From: Pseudomonas hefeiensis
GTDB lineage: Bacteria; Pseudomonadota; Gammaproteobacteria; Pseudomonadales; Pseudomonadaceae
Reading direction: 5' to 3'
NCBI RefSeq assembly: GCF_030687835.1
Contig: NZ_CP117449.1
Location: 6,205,001-6,269,000, forward strand
Length of the DNA: 64,000 bases
Made by a program: the position numbers and the translations under genes. The notes beneath the pieces were generated by a model. The model was given only the letters and a program-made list of their open reading frames with translations. It was not told the origin of the DNA and made no database searches. Numbering within the stretch: position 1 is the stretch's first letter; every line of letters begins with the position of its first letter. Of the stretch, positions 28,086-37,419 are shown in pieces.

Positions 28086-29519
28086 ATGACCCTTTATGTG
28101 AACCTCGCCGAATTGCTCGGCACCCGCATCGAACAGGGCTTCTACCGTCCCGGCGACCGGCTGCCGTCAGTGCGCGCACTGAGCATGGAACACGGCGTCA
28201 GCCTGAGTACGGTGCAGCAGGCCTACCGCGTGCTGGAAGACAGTGGGCTGGCGATGCCAAAACCCAAATCAGGCTATTTCGTCCCGGCCAGCCGTGAATT
28301 GCCGGACCTGCCGGTAGTGGGTCGCCCGGCCCAACGGCCGGTGGACATTTCCCAATGGGACCAAGTGCTGGAGCTGATACGCGCGGTGCCACGCAAGGAC
28401 GTGGTGCAACTGGGCCGTGGCATGCCGGATATCAACTCGCCGACCATGAAACCGCTGCTGCGCAGCCTGGCGCAGATCAGCCGCCGGCAAGACATGCCGG
28501 GCCTGTATTACGACAACATCTACGGCAACCTCGCGTTGCGCGAACAGATTGCTCGCCTGTCGCTGGACTCCGGTTGCAAACTGGGCGCCGGCGACCTGAT
28601 CGTCACCACGGGCTGTCACGAAGCGCTGTCGGTCAGCATTCGCGCCACCTGTGAACAGGGCGATATCGTCGCGGTGGACTCACCCAGCTTTCACGGTGCC
28701 ATGCAAACCCTCAAGGGCCTGGGCATGAAGGCCCTGGAAATCCCTACCGACCCGCTCACCGGCATCAGCCTGGAGGCACTGGAGTTGGCGCTGGAGCAGT
28801 GGCCCATCAAGGCCATGCAGTTGACGCCCAGTTGCAACAACCCGCTGGGCTACATCATGCCCGAGGCCAATAAGCGCGCCTTGCTGACCTTGGCGCAGCG
28901 CTTCGATGTGGCGATTATCGAGGACGATGTGTACGGGGAACTGGCCTACACCTATCCACGGCCCCGCACGATCAAATCCTTCGACGACGATGGTCGCGTC
29001 CTGCTCTGCAGTTCTTTTTCCAAGACATTGGCTCCGGGCTTGCGAGTTGGCTGGGTCGCACCGGGCCGCTATCTGGAACGGGTGCTGCACATGAAATACA
29101 TCAGCACCGGCTCCACCGCACCACAACCGCAGATTGCCATTGCGGAGTTTCTCAAGGGCGGACATTTCGAACCGCATTTGCGCCGGATGCGCAGCCAATA
29201 CCAACGCAACCGCGACGTCATGATCGACTGGGTCAGCCGCTATTTTCCAGCGGGTACCCGCGCCAGCCGCCCGCGGGGCAGCTTTATGCTCTGGGTCGAG
29301 TTACCCGAAGGCTTCGACACACTCAAGCTCAATCGGGTCCTGCATGACCAGGGCGTGCAGGTCGCGGTCGGCAGCATATTTTCAGCCTCCGGCAAGTACC
29401 GCAATTGCCTGCGCATGAACTACGCTGCCAAACCAACGGCACAGATCGAGGACGCCGTACGCAAGGTCGGCGCCGCGGCCATTGCGTTGTTGAACGAAAC
29501 CCGACTCGACGCCGTCTGA
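28086..29519 (+). CDS. MocR-family regulator (GntR HTH fused to aminotransferase fold)
   Basis: 477 residues. N-terminal GntR HTH (YRPGDRLPSVRALSMEHGVSLSTVQQAYR, about residues 20-48), C-terminal type I aminotransferase-like domain with substrate/PLP motifs (TPSCNNPLGY, EDDVYGELAY) and the PLP lysine in SSFSKTLAPGLRVGW. MocR proteins use PLP as effector to control B6, GABA or taurine-type genes; the target here is unknown, with the divergent DUF1127 gene the closest candidate. Confidence 0.88.
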   Translation: MTLYVNLAELLGTRIEQGFYRPGDRLPSVRALSMEHGVSLSTVQQAYRVLEDSGLAMPKPKSGYFVPASRELPDLPVVGRPAQRPVDISQWDQVLELIRAVPRKDVVQLGRGMPDINSPTMKPLLRSLAQISRRQDMPGLYYDNIYGNLALREQIARLSLDSGCKLGAGDLIVTTGCHEALSVSIRATCEQGDIVAVDSPSFHGAMQTLKGLGMKALEIPTDPLTGISLEALELALEQWPIKAMQLTPSCNNPLGYIMPEANKRALLTLAQRFDVAIIEDDVYGELAYTYPRPRTIKSFDDDGRVLLCSSFSKTLAPGLRVGWVAPGRYLERVLHMKYISTGSTAPQPQIAIAEFLKGGHFEPHLRRMRSQYQRNRDVMIDWVSRYFPAGTRASRPRGSFMLWVELPEGFDTLKLNRVLHDQGVQVAVGSIFSASGKYRNCLRMNYAAKPTAQIEDAVRKVGAAAIALLNETRLDAV

Positions 29520-29580
29520 GCTTTACTCAGGGAAGCAGCACCCACAAGCCGATCAACGCAAACAAGCGGAACGAGCCTAC

Positions 29581-31149
29581 GTGAGACCCAGACCCATCCT
29601 GCCTGTGCTCCTGCTAGTTGCCTCGTTACTGGGCGGCTGCGCCAGTTTTGACATCACCCGCGAACCCTCCCAAGCGCTACCGGCAACCGAATCTTCGTTT
29701 GGCCGCTCGGTACAGGCCCAGGCCGCTCCACACGAGGGACGCTCGGGCTTTCGCCTGCTATCTGACAGTACCGACGCCTTCTCCGCCCGGGCCGAGTTGA
29801 TCCGCAACGCCCAAAGCAGCCTGGATTTGCAGTACTACATCGTTCATGACGGCATCAGCACGCGAATGCTAGTGGATGAATTGCTCAAGGCCGCTGACCG
29901 GGGCGTGCGCGTGCGCATCCTGCTGGATGACACCACCAGCGATGGCCAGGATCAGACCATCGCAACCCTCGCCGCTCATCCGCGGATCCAGATCCGCCTG
30001 TTCAACCCACTCCATCTGGGGCGCGCCACCGGGGTAACCCGCAACCTGGGACGGCTGCTCAACCTGTCACTGCAACACCGACGCATGCACAACAAACTCT
30101 GGCTGGCGGACAACAGCATGGCCATCGTCGGCGGTCGCAATCTGGGGGATGAATATTTCGATGCCGAACCCAACCTGAACTTCACCGACATCGACCTGCT
30201 TGGCGTTGGACCGGTGGCCGAACAATTGGGGCACAGTTTCGACCAATACTGGAACAGCGCCCTGAGCAAACCCATCGAACAATTCCTGTCCCGTCGGCCA
30301 ACCCCCCAGGACCTGGCCAACAGCCGCCTGCGCCTGCAAGAGTCTCTTGAGCAGACGCACAAGGAAAATCACACGCTTTACCAGCAGTTGACTTCCTACC
30401 GGACCCAACCGCGCCTGGACACCTGGCGCAGTCAGTTGATCTGGGCCTGGAACCAGGCGTTGTGGGATGCACCCAGCAAAGTACTGGCCAATGATGAGCC
30501 GGACCCGCAGTTGTTGCTGACCACACAATTGGGCCCGGAGCTGACGGGGGTCAAGGAAGAACTGATCATGATTTCGGCCTACTTCGTGCCCGGCCAGCCT
30601 GGGCTGGTGTACCTGACCAGCCGCGCCGACGCCGGGGTGGCGGTGAGTCTTTTGACCAACTCCCTGGAAGCCACCGACGTACCGGCGGTGCACGGCGGGT
30701 ACGCGCCGTATCGCAAGGCTTTGCTGCAACATGGCGTACGGCTGTACGAACTGCGCCGCCAGCCCGGGGATACGGGTGGCAGCAGCCCACACTTGTTCTA
30801 CAGCAAGTCCTACGGCGAATCGGACTCCAGCCTGCATAGCAAGGCGATCATCTTCGACCGGCAGAAATCCTTCATCGGCTCGTTCAATTTCGACCCGCGT
30901 TCAGTGCTGTGGAACACTGAAGTCGGTGTGCTGGTCGACAGCACGGAACTCGCAGGCCAGGTCCGCGAACTGGCCTTGCAGGGTATGGCGCCGGCCCTCA
31001 GTTACCAGGCCCGCCTGAAGGACGGGAAGCTGGTATGGACCACCGAAGACAACGGCCAACTGCATGACCTGGAACGCGAACCCGGCAGCTGGTGGCGCCG
31101 CTTCAACGCCTGGTTCGCCATGACCGTTGGGTTGGAGCGAATGCTGTAG
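29581..31149 (+). CDS. Phospholipase D-family lipoprotein (ClsC/YmdC-like)
   Basis: 522 residues from a GTG. Lipoprotein signal with lipobox LLGGC (Cys about 20). Two HKD motifs, HNKLWLADNS with GGRN (about 165-184) and HSKAIIFDRQ with GSFNFD (about 420-440), as in cardiolipin synthase C-type enzymes that join phospholipid head groups. The last part (WWRRFNAWFAMTVGLERML) resembles the ClsC/YmdC tail. It probably acts at the membrane on phosphatidylglycerol or phosphatidylethanolamine. It follows the MocR gene by 61 bp. Confidence 0.85.
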   Translation: MRPRPILPVLLLVASLLGGCASFDITREPSQALPATESSFGRSVQAQAAPHEGRSGFRLLSDSTDAFSARAELIRNAQSSLDLQYYIVHDGISTRMLVDELLKAADRGVRVRILLDDTTSDGQDQTIATLAAHPRIQIRLFNPLHLGRATGVTRNLGRLLNLSLQHRRMHNKLWLADNSMAIVGGRNLGDEYFDAEPNLNFTDIDLLGVGPVAEQLGHSFDQYWNSALSKPIEQFLSRRPTPQDLANSRLRLQESLEQTHKENHTLYQQLTSYRTQPRLDTWRSQLIWAWNQALWDAPSKVLANDEPDPQLLLTTQLGPELTGVKEELIMISAYFVPGQPGLVYLTSRADAGVAVSLLTNSLEATDVPAVHGGYAPYRKALLQHGVRLYELRRQPGDTGGSSPHLFYSKSYGESDSSLHSKAIIFDRQKSFIGSFNFDPRSVLWNTEVGVLVDSTELAGQVRELALQGMAPALSYQARLKDGKLVWTTEDNGQLHDLEREPGSWWRRFNAWFAMTVGLERML

Positions 31150-31189
31150 GAGCCACAGGTTCACCACGCCCCCCAAGGCTCCACGTTGT

Positions 31190-32332
31190 TCAAGCAGGTT
31201 GCGTGGCCCCAAACGCCCCTTGGCGCAACAACAGAATCACCAACCCGAACGCCCCCGCCGCCATGAACAAGGGCAGCGCATGCCCACTGACCCATTGACT
31301 GCCCGCCCCTGCAGCCAGCGGACCAATCAGGCAACCGATCCCCCACAACTGCGCAATATGGGCGTTGGCCCGCACCAGTGCATCGTCGCGATAACGCTCG
31401 CCGATCAGGATCAGTGACAAGGTGAACAACCCGCCTGCGCTGGCGCCAAACAGCACCCACAGTGGCCAGATCAGCAAGGTATCAATCAGCAGAGGAACCG
31501 CCAGGCTCGACAGCATCAGCGCCACCGCGCAGCCAGTGAACAAGGACCGGCGCGACAAGCGGTCAGCAAGGGCGCCAATGGGCAACTGCAACAAGGCATC
31601 ACCGACCACTACCGTACTGACCATCGCCAGCGCGATGTCGGCGCTGAAGCCCTGACGCAGACAGTAAACCGGCAGCAAGGTCAGGATCATTGCCTCGAAC
31701 GCCGCGAACAAGGACACCGCCCAGGCGATTGCCGGCAACCCCCGACAAAACGCCCATAGATCCTTGAAAGTAACGCTGCAGGCTTCACTGGTGGGCGCGC
31801 CGCTACGTCCCAGCAACAGCAATGGCGAGACCAGCAGCAGACCGACACCCACCCAGAAGCCGTAATCGTGATCAGTCCCCAGCGCGCCCAGCAGCAAAGG
31901 GCCGGACAACTGACTCAAGGCGTAGCTGCTGCCGTACAGCGCCACCAACCGTCCGCGCCATTGCTCGATCACCAGTTGGTTGATCCAGCTTTCGCCAAGA
32001 ATGAACACCAGGGTCAGGACTACACCGATCATCAGCCGCAGCGCCAACCAGACCGGATAACTGGGCAACAGCGCCAGCAACCCGATGGATAGCGCCCCAC
32101 CCCATAGGCACAAGCGCATCAACGCCGCCGTGCCAAAACGCGCCGCGAGCCGGCTCGACACCTTGGCCCCGACCAGCACCCCCACGGCCGGCATGGCAGC
32201 CATCACCCCGATGGCAAACGAACCATAACCCCAACCCTCCAGACGCAGCGACACCAGCGGCATGCTCACGCCCAGGGCCAGGCCGACACTCAGGACAGAT
32301 GCCAACACGGCGAAATAGGTCGCCCAACGCAT
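31190..32332 (-). CDS. MFS transporter
   Basis: 380 residues with about 12 membrane segments, from the ATG at 32332 (AGGAG 7 nt upstream). The first half has GKV-type loop sequence GAKVSSRLAARFGTAALMR and the second IGALADRLSRRSLFTG, the two copies of the MFS loop 2-3 motif. It resembles the YcaD-type major facilitator group of unknown substrate. It converges on the phospholipase-D gene (40 bp between stops). Confidence 0.85.
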   Translation of the reverse strand: MRWATYFAVLASVLSVGLALGVSMPLVSLRLEGWGYGSFAIGVMAAMPAVGVLVGAKVSSRLAARFGTAALMRLCLWGGALSIGLLALLPSYPVWLALRLMIGVVLTLVFILGESWINQLVIEQWRGRLVALYGSSYALSQLSGPLLLGALGTDHDYGFWVGVGLLLVSPLLLLGRSGAPTSEACSVTFKDLWAFCRGLPAIAWAVSLFAAFEAMILTLLPVYCLRQGFSADIALAMVSTVVVGDALLQLPIGALADRLSRRSLFTGCAVALMLSSLAVPLLIDTLLIWPLWVLFGASAGGLFTLSLILIGERYRDDALVRANAHIAQLWGIGCLIGPLAAGAGSQWVSGHALPLFMAAGAFGLVILLLRQGAFGATQPA

Positions 32333-32382
32333 TTCCACGCTCCTGTGGATGGTTATTGATTTTCAGGCATCACCACAAAACA

Positions 32383-32475
32383 CTGTGGGAGCGAGCCTGC
32401 TCGCGATAGCGGAGCAACATTCAACAGAGTCGTCGACTGTCACACCACTATCGCGAGCAGGCTCGCTCCCACAGG
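32383..32475. repeat. REPIN
   Basis: 'ctgtgggagcgagcctgctcgcgatag' and its inverse 'ctatcgcgagcaggctcgctcccacag' with a 40-bp spacer, between the MFS gene start and the PauC gene end. Confidence 0.9.
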
Positions 32476-32522
32476 GGACCAGCACTGCATGCAGCCCCGA
32501 ACAGGATCCGGGGCCGTCCCTG

Positions 32523-34016
32523 TCAGAGTTTGATCCAGGTCGCCTTCAGTTCGGTGTACTTGTCGAATGCATGCAGCGACTTGTCGCGGCCGTTACCCGA
32601 CTGCTTGAAGCCCCCGAACGGTGCGGTCATGTCACCGCCGTCATACTGGTTGACCCATACGCTGCCAGCACGCAGCGCCTTGGCGGTCAGGTGAGCCTTG
32701 GAAATATCCTTGGTCCATACCGCTGCGGCCAGGCCGTACGGCGTGTCGTTGGCGATCTGGATGGCCTCTTCGGCGGTGTCGAAAGCGATGACCGACAACA
32801 CCGGACCGAAAATCTCTTCCTGGGCGATTTTCATGGCGTTGCTCACACCGTCGAAAATCGTCGGCTCAACATAGGTACCGCCGGTTTCTTCGAGGATCCG
32901 CTTGCCGCCGGCCACCAACTTGGCGCCGTCGCTGTGACCGGCCTCGATGTAGGACAACACGGTGTTCATCTGCTGGGTATCCACCAGAGCGCCGACATTG
33001 GTAGCCGGATCCAGGGGGTTGCCAGGTTTCCAGCCTTTGAGGGCTTCAATCACCAGCGGCAGGAAGGTGTCCTTGATGGAACGCTCCACCAACAGCCGCG
33101 AGCCGGCGGTGCAGACTTCGCCCTGATTGAAGGCGATGGCGCTGGCCGCGGATTCGGCGGCGGCTTGCAGGTCCGGGGCATCGGCGAAGACGATGTTCGG
33201 GCTCTTGCCGCCGGCTTCCAGCCAGACACGCTTCATGTTGGATTCGCCCGAGTAAACCATCAATTGCTTGGCGATTTTGGTGGAGCCGGTGAACACCAGA
33301 GTATCGACGTCCATGTGCAAGGCCAGGGCCTTGCCGACGGTATGACCGTAGCCAGGCAGCACGTTAAGCACGCCTTTGGGAATACCGGCCTCGACGGCCA
33401 GTGCGGCAATACGGATGGCAGTGAGCGGGGATTTTTCCGAGGGCTTGAGCACCACCGAATTACCGGTGGACAGCGCCGGGCCGAGTTTCCAGCAGGCCAT
33501 CATCAAAGGGAAATTCCACGGCACGATAGCGCCGACGACGCCAACCGGTTCGCGGGTCACCAGGCCCAATTGATCGTGTGGGGTCGCGGCCACCTCGTCG
33601 TAGATCTTGTCGATGGCTTCACCGCTCCAACTGAGCGCTTGAGCCGCACCGGGGACGTCGATGTTCAGGGAGTCGCTGATCGGCTTGCCCATGTCCAGGG
33701 TTTCGAGCAGGGCCAGTTCTTCGGCGTTCTGCTTGAGCAGGCCGGCGAAACGGATCATCGTCGCTTTGCGCTTGCTCGGCGCCAGGCGCGACCAGACGCC
33801 GGAATTGAAGGTCGCGCGGGCGTTTTCGACGGCGCGCTGGGCGTCGGCGACGTCGCAACTGGCGATCTTGCCCAGCACACGGCCGTCCACCGGGCTGAGG
33901 CAGTCAAAGGTTTCGCCAGACACCGCATCGGTGTATTCGCCGTTGATGAAGGCACGGCCTTCGATGGTCAGGTCGCGGGCGCGTTGTTCCCAGTCGGCAC
34001 GAGTCAGGGTGGTCAT
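32523..34016 (-). CDS. pauC: Aldehyde dehydrogenase of polyamine catabolism (PauC/KauB-like)
   Basis: 497 residues, the ALDH family length. NAD-binding VVLKPSEKSPLTA and FTGSTKIAK, general-base Glu in LEAGGKSPN, and catalytic Cys in FNQGEVCTAGSR. Related to PuuC/KauB, which oxidise gamma-glutamyl-aminobutyraldehyde and similar amino-aldehydes. Its place between the MFS gene and rpmG agrees with P. aeruginosa pauC. Works downstream of the amine oxidase at 26214-27527 and probably under the PauR-like regulator. Confidence 0.9.
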   Translation of the reverse strand: MTTLTRADWEQRARDLTIEGRAFINGEYTDAVSGETFDCLSPVDGRVLGKIASCDVADAQRAVENARATFNSGVWSRLAPSKRKATMIRFAGLLKQNAEELALLETLDMGKPISDSLNIDVPGAAQALSWSGEAIDKIYDEVAATPHDQLGLVTREPVGVVGAIVPWNFPLMMACWKLGPALSTGNSVVLKPSEKSPLTAIRIAALAVEAGIPKGVLNVLPGYGHTVGKALALHMDVDTLVFTGSTKIAKQLMVYSGESNMKRVWLEAGGKSPNIVFADAPDLQAAAESAASAIAFNQGEVCTAGSRLLVERSIKDTFLPLVIEALKGWKPGNPLDPATNVGALVDTQQMNTVLSYIEAGHSDGAKLVAGGKRILEETGGTYVEPTIFDGVSNAMKIAQEEIFGPVLSVIAFDTAEEAIQIANDTPYGLAAAVWTKDISKAHLTAKALRAGSVWVNQYDGGDMTAPFGGFKQSGNGRDKSLHAFDKYTELKATWIKL

Positions 34017-34189
34017 GCGAGTGTCCTCCTCTTATTGAGTACGAACGCCACGCTAGGCGCAGCGCTCCAAGAATTCTGCCCAGCCAGCCTGTTTTCAGCG
34101 CTGTTTTCGGCGCGGGGCACCCGCCACCCTAAACCAGCGGCTGGTAATGTTTCAATATATTTGACACAACGCTGGCAAACGGCCTTGCG

Positions 34190-34209
34190 ATGTTCGTTTT
34201 AATAAACAT
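34190..34209. promoter_or_regulatory. Dyad in the divergent pauC/cupin promoter region
   Basis: ATGTTCGTT and AATAAACAT arms (7 of 9 paired) separated by TT lie 51 bp before the cupin start and 174 bp before pauC. An operator is plausible, since PauR-like proteins bind dyads near pau promoters, but the site could not be compared with a known PauR box. Confidence 0.3.
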
Positions 34210-34260
34210 AGACTTTGACTCCTACAGCCATTCGCGCCGTCATTACCGGGGTATTACCGC

Positions 34261-34623
34261 ATGAGCATCCAGGACATCGTCGATTTCAGTCAGGCCAGTA
34301 CTACCGCTGAACGCTATCGCCCGGACCCGGCCAAGGTGCTCAAGGGCGACCCCGAGCAAGCGGTGTTCAACCACTACAACAGCCCTTGCGGGCAAATGAA
34401 TGCAGGTGTGTGGGAAGGTGCGGTCGGCCAGTGGACAGTCAACTACACCGAACATGAATACTGCGAAATCGTCCAGGGCGTTTCCGTGCTGCGCGACAGC
34501 GAGGGCAATGCCAAGACCCTGCGGGCCGGCGACCGCTTTGTGATCCCGGCGGGGTTCAAGGGCACTTGGGAAGTGCTGGAGCCGTGCCGCAAAATTTATG
34601 TGGTGTTTGAACAGAAGGCTTGA
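34261..34623 (+). CDS. Cupin-domain protein (DUF861-like)
   Basis: 120 residues. Cupin fold with WTVNYTEHEYCEIVQGVSVL and AGDRFVIPAGFKGTWEV, close to the DUF861/(S)-ureidoglycine aminohydrolase-like single cupins. Such proteins are often found beside polyamine or amino-acid catabolic genes; here it is divergent from pauC. No enzyme activity can be assigned. Confidence 0.85.
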   Translation: MSIQDIVDFSQASTTAERYRPDPAKVLKGDPEQAVFNHYNSPCGQMNAGVWEGAVGQWTVNYTEHEYCEIVQGVSVLRDSEGNAKTLRAGDRFVIPAGFKGTWEVLEPCRKIYVVFEQKA

Positions 34624-34648
34624 GGATTTGATCGTCAGACCTGGCCAC

Positions 34649-34740
34649 ATCGCGAGCAGGCTCGCTCCCACAGGGAATTGTGTTTGCCTAAAACTCAGGC
34701 ATTACACAGCTGCAATGTGGGAGCGAGCCTGCTCGCGATG
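34649..34740. repeat. REPIN
   Basis: Inverted REPs 'atcgcgagcaggctcgctcccaca' and 'tgtgggagcgagcctgctcgcgat' with a 44-bp spacer between the cupin gene and the rpmG terminator. Confidence 0.9.
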
Positions 34741-34771
34741 AGGCCCTGACAGGCAACAAAAATCCGGCAAC

Positions 34772-34806
34772 AAAAAAGGCCCGTATCTCGCGATACGGGC
34801 CTTTTT
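34772..34806. terminator. Bidirectional terminator between cupin gene and rpmG
   Basis: AAAAAAGGCCCGTATC and GATACGGGCCTTTTT arms around a 4-nt loop give A/T runs on both sides, suited to end both the cupin gene (plus) and rpmBG (minus). Confidence 0.9.
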
Positions 34807-34826
34807 CGTAAGAAGGGAAAAATCAA

Positions 34827-34982
34827 TTACTTGATTTTGCCTTCCTTGTAGATCACGTGCTTGCGAACAACCGGATCATATTTCTTGATCTCGATTTTGT
34901 CCGGGGTAGTACGCTTGTTCTTGTCGGTAGTGTAGAAGTGACCAGTACCGGCGCTCGAGATCAAACGAATCAATTCACGCAT
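34827..34982 (-). CDS. rpmG: 50S ribosomal protein L33
   Basis: 51 residues ([20 protein letters not shown] start). This is the form without the CxxC zinc pairs. It is second in the rpmB-rpmG operon, starting 11 bp after the rpmB stop. A terminator lies immediately downstream. Confidence 0.97.
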   Translation of the reverse strand: MRELIRLISSAGTGHFYTTDKNKRTTPDKIEIKKYDPVVRKHVIYKEGKIK

Positions 34983-34993
34983 GATTAGCTCCC

Positions 34994-35227
34994 TTAAATC
35001 TTGCCATCGCGGCGAAGTTCGGCGAGCACGACACTGATGCCACGCTTGTCGATGATACGCATGCCTTTGGCAGATACGCGCAGACGCACAAAACGTTTCT
35101 CTTCTTCAACCCAGAAGCGGTGATGCTGCAGGTTCGGCAGGAAACGACGACGGGTTTTGTTGTTTGCGTGGGAAATGTTATTCCCAGTCACCGGACCCTT
35201 ACCGGTAACTTGACAGACTCTCGACAT
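34994..35227 (-). CDS. rpmB: 50S ribosomal protein L28
   Basis: 77 residues, [20 protein letters not shown] at the start and the RRRFLPNLQ motif. Only one cysteine is present near the N-terminus, so it is not the four-cysteine zinc form. First gene of the rpmB-rpmG operon. Confidence 0.97.
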   Translation of the reverse strand: MSRVCQVTGKGPVTGNNISHANNKTRRRFLPNLQHHRFWVEEEKRFVRLRVSAKGMRIIDKRGISVVLAELRRDGKI

Positions 35228-35663
35228 GCCTCAGCCCTCTAAAACCACATGCCCAACCCGGCATGGGTTGGCCGCTTAATCTCTCAGTCATTTGGCGCCA
35301 GGCGCCGCGTTTCTTTAAGGGTCTTACCGGCTACACCTACAGTGAAGGAACCGGGCCCCTAGAAAAGAGCGCTGCTTTATACCAGAAAGACCACAGCGCA
35401 ACAACAGGCGGTGTGATTTGTCTTCGTTGGAAAGCGCCGAGCAACGCCCCCGAGCGGCTGGGGCACAGGCTGGCGCCGCCTTTGACCGCTCGTCGCTGCC
35501 GGCCGGTTTTTTTAACCGATGCCGAGCTAGAGCCGTTAATACTGCGGCGCAGGGTGCCGGAAAATGCAAAAAGGGGATAGTCATTTTCCAACGGGGCCAC
35601 TAGGGTAGGTCTTTTCCAGACTGCACATGCAGATGGGCCTTCGACTTGCACAGGAAACCGACC
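35228..35663. other. Gene-free gap, promoter regions of rpmB and dppA-like gene
   Basis: No convincing coding frame, repeat or RNA gene is seen here. It must contain the rpmB-rpmG promoter (right to left) and that of the peptide-binding protein. Imperfect dyads such as TGGCGCCAGGCGCCGCG (about 35293) occur but no clear terminator. Confidence 0.5.
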
Positions 35664-37250
35664 ATGCGCCTCGCTGCCCTCCCACTGTTGCTCGCCCCTC
35701 TGCTGATCAGCCCGCTGGCTCAGGCAGCCGCCCTGAGCGTTTGTACCGAGGCCAGCCCGGAAGGATTCGATGTAGTTCAATATAATTCGCTGACCACCAC
35801 CAACGCATCCGCCGACGTGCTGATGAACCGCCTGGTGGATTTCGACACCGCCAGCGGCAAGGTCATCCCCAGCCTCGCCGAGAGCTGGGAAGTCTCGTCC
35901 GATGGACTGACCTATGTGTTCAAGCTGCGCCCGCAGGTCAAATTCCACCGGACCGAATACTTCACGCCGCGCCGCGATCTGACCGCCGAGGACGTGAAGT
36001 TCAGCTTCGAGCGCATGCTTGACCCGGCGAACCCCTGGCACAAGGTCGCCCAGAGCGGTTTCCCCCACGCCCAGTCCATGCAGCTACCGAGCCTGATCAA
36101 GAAAATCGACGCGCTGGACCCGCTGACCGTGCGTTTCATCCTCGATCATGCGGATTCGACCTTCCTGGCCACCTTGAGCATGGGCTTTGCCTCCATCTAT
36201 TCGGCTGAGTACGCCGACCAATTGATGAAAGCCGGCACGCCAGAAGTACTCAACAACCAGCCCATCGGCACCGGCCCGTTCATTTTCAGCCGGTTCCAGA
36301 AAGACGCTTCGATTCGCTACAAAGCCAACCGCGACTATTTCGGCGGTAAGCCCCAAGTGGATCCACTGATCTTCGCCATCACGCCGGACGCGAATGTGCG
36401 CCTGCAAAAACTGCGGCGCAACGAATGCCAGATCGCTCTGTCCCCCAAGCCCCAGGACGTACAGGCCGCCAGGCAGGAGCCTACGTTGAAAGTGGCGCAG
36501 ACCGACGCCTTCATGACCGCATTCGTGGCGATTAACAGCCAGCACCCGCCCTTCGACAAGCCCGAGGTTCGACAAGCCGTCAACCTGGCCTTCGACAAGG
36601 CCAGCTACCTCAAGGCCGTTTTCGAAGGCACCGCCGAAGCGGCCAAGGGCCCCTACCCACCGAACACCTGGAGCTATGCCAAAAACTTGCCCGGCTACGC
36701 CTATGATCCGGCCAAGGCCCGCGACCTTCTGGCCAGGGCGGGCTTGAAGGAAGGCTTTCAGACCACCATCTGGACCCGTCCTTCCGGCAGCCTGCTGAAC
36801 CCCAACCCCAGCCTGGGCGCGCAACTGTTGCAGGCCGACCTGGCGCAGATCGGCATTCAGGCCGAGATCCGGGTGATCGAATGGGGCGAACTGATCCGTC
36901 GCGCCAAAGCCGGCGAACATGATTTGCTGTTCATGGGTTGGGCCGGCGACAACGGTGACCCGGACAACTTCCTCACGCCGCAGTTTTCCTGCGCGGCGGT
37001 CAAGTCCGGCACCAACTTCGCCCGTTACTGCAACCCGGAACTGGATAAAGTGATCAGCGCCGGCAAGACCACGAGCGAACAGGGTGTGCGCACCAAACTC
37101 TATGAGCAGGCCCAGGCGCAGATTCAGCAACAGGCCCTGTGGCTGCCCCTGGCGCACCCAACCGCCTTCGCCCTGACCCGCAAGGATGTGCAGGGTTATG
37201 CGGTGAGCCCGTTTGGGCGCCAGGATTACTCCAAGGTCAGCCTCAAGTAA
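35664..37250 (+). CDS. Periplasmic peptide-binding protein of an ABC transporter (DppA-like)
   Basis: 528 residues from the ATG at 35664 (AGGAAA upstream). Signal peptide LLLAPLLISPLAQAA. SBP family 5 features: LAESWEVSSDGLTYVFKLR, RPLTAEDVKFSFERM-type segment, and the C-terminal MGWAGDNGDPDNFLTP typical of DppA. Binds di- or oligopeptides for uptake. No permease or ATPase genes follow here, so it probably supplies an ABC importer encoded elsewhere. Confidence 0.9.
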   Translation: MRLAALPLLLAPLLISPLAQAAALSVCTEASPEGFDVVQYNSLTTTNASADVLMNRLVDFDTASGKVIPSLAESWEVSSDGLTYVFKLRPQVKFHRTEYFTPRRDLTAEDVKFSFERMLDPANPWHKVAQSGFPHAQSMQLPSLIKKIDALDPLTVRFILDHADSTFLATLSMGFASIYSAEYADQLMKAGTPEVLNNQPIGTGPFIFSRFQKDASIRYKANRDYFGGKPQVDPLIFAITPDANVRLQKLRRNECQIALSPKPQDVQAARQEPTLKVAQTDAFMTAFVAINSQHPPFDKPEVRQAVNLAFDKASYLKAVFEGTAEAAKGPYPPNTWSYAKNLPGYAYDPAKARDLLARAGLKEGFQTTIWTRPSGSLLNPNPSLGAQLLQADLAQIGIQAEIRVIEWGELIRRAKAGEHDLLFMGWAGDNGDPDNFLTPQFSCAAVKSGTNFARYCNPELDKVISAGKTTSEQGVRTKLYEQAQAQIQQQALWLPLAHPTAFALTRKDVQGYAVSPFGRQDYSKVSLK

Positions 37251-37270
37251 CCACAGCCCCACAGAGCCCC

Positions 37271-37394
37271 CCTGCGGGAGCCTGTGAGAGCCTGTGAGAG
37301 CCTGTGGGAGCAAAGCTTGCTCGCGATGCCGTCGTCACATACAACACCTCTGTTGGCTGTAAAACCGCTATCGCGAGCAAGCTTTGCTCCCACA
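37271..37394. repeat. REPIN preceded by four 10-bp tandem copies of its edge
   Basis: Four tandem decamers, CCTG(C/T)G(G/A)GAG, at 37271-37310 lead into a REPIN (37301-37394). The REPIN spacer 'caacacctctgttggctgta' is shared with the copy at 52303-52399. Confidence 0.9.
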
Positions 37395-37419
37395 AGGGAT
37401 TATTCAAGCCTGACCGTGC

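Noticed and set aside
32349..34202. Long open frame on the plus strand opposite pauC
   Set aside because: It is antisense to a clear aldehyde dehydrogenase with all catalytic motifs; the frame is open only because of high third-position GC.
36084..37313. 409-codon minus-strand frame opposite the peptide-binding protein gene
   Set aside because: No domain recognised and completely covered by the SBP family 5 gene on the other strand.
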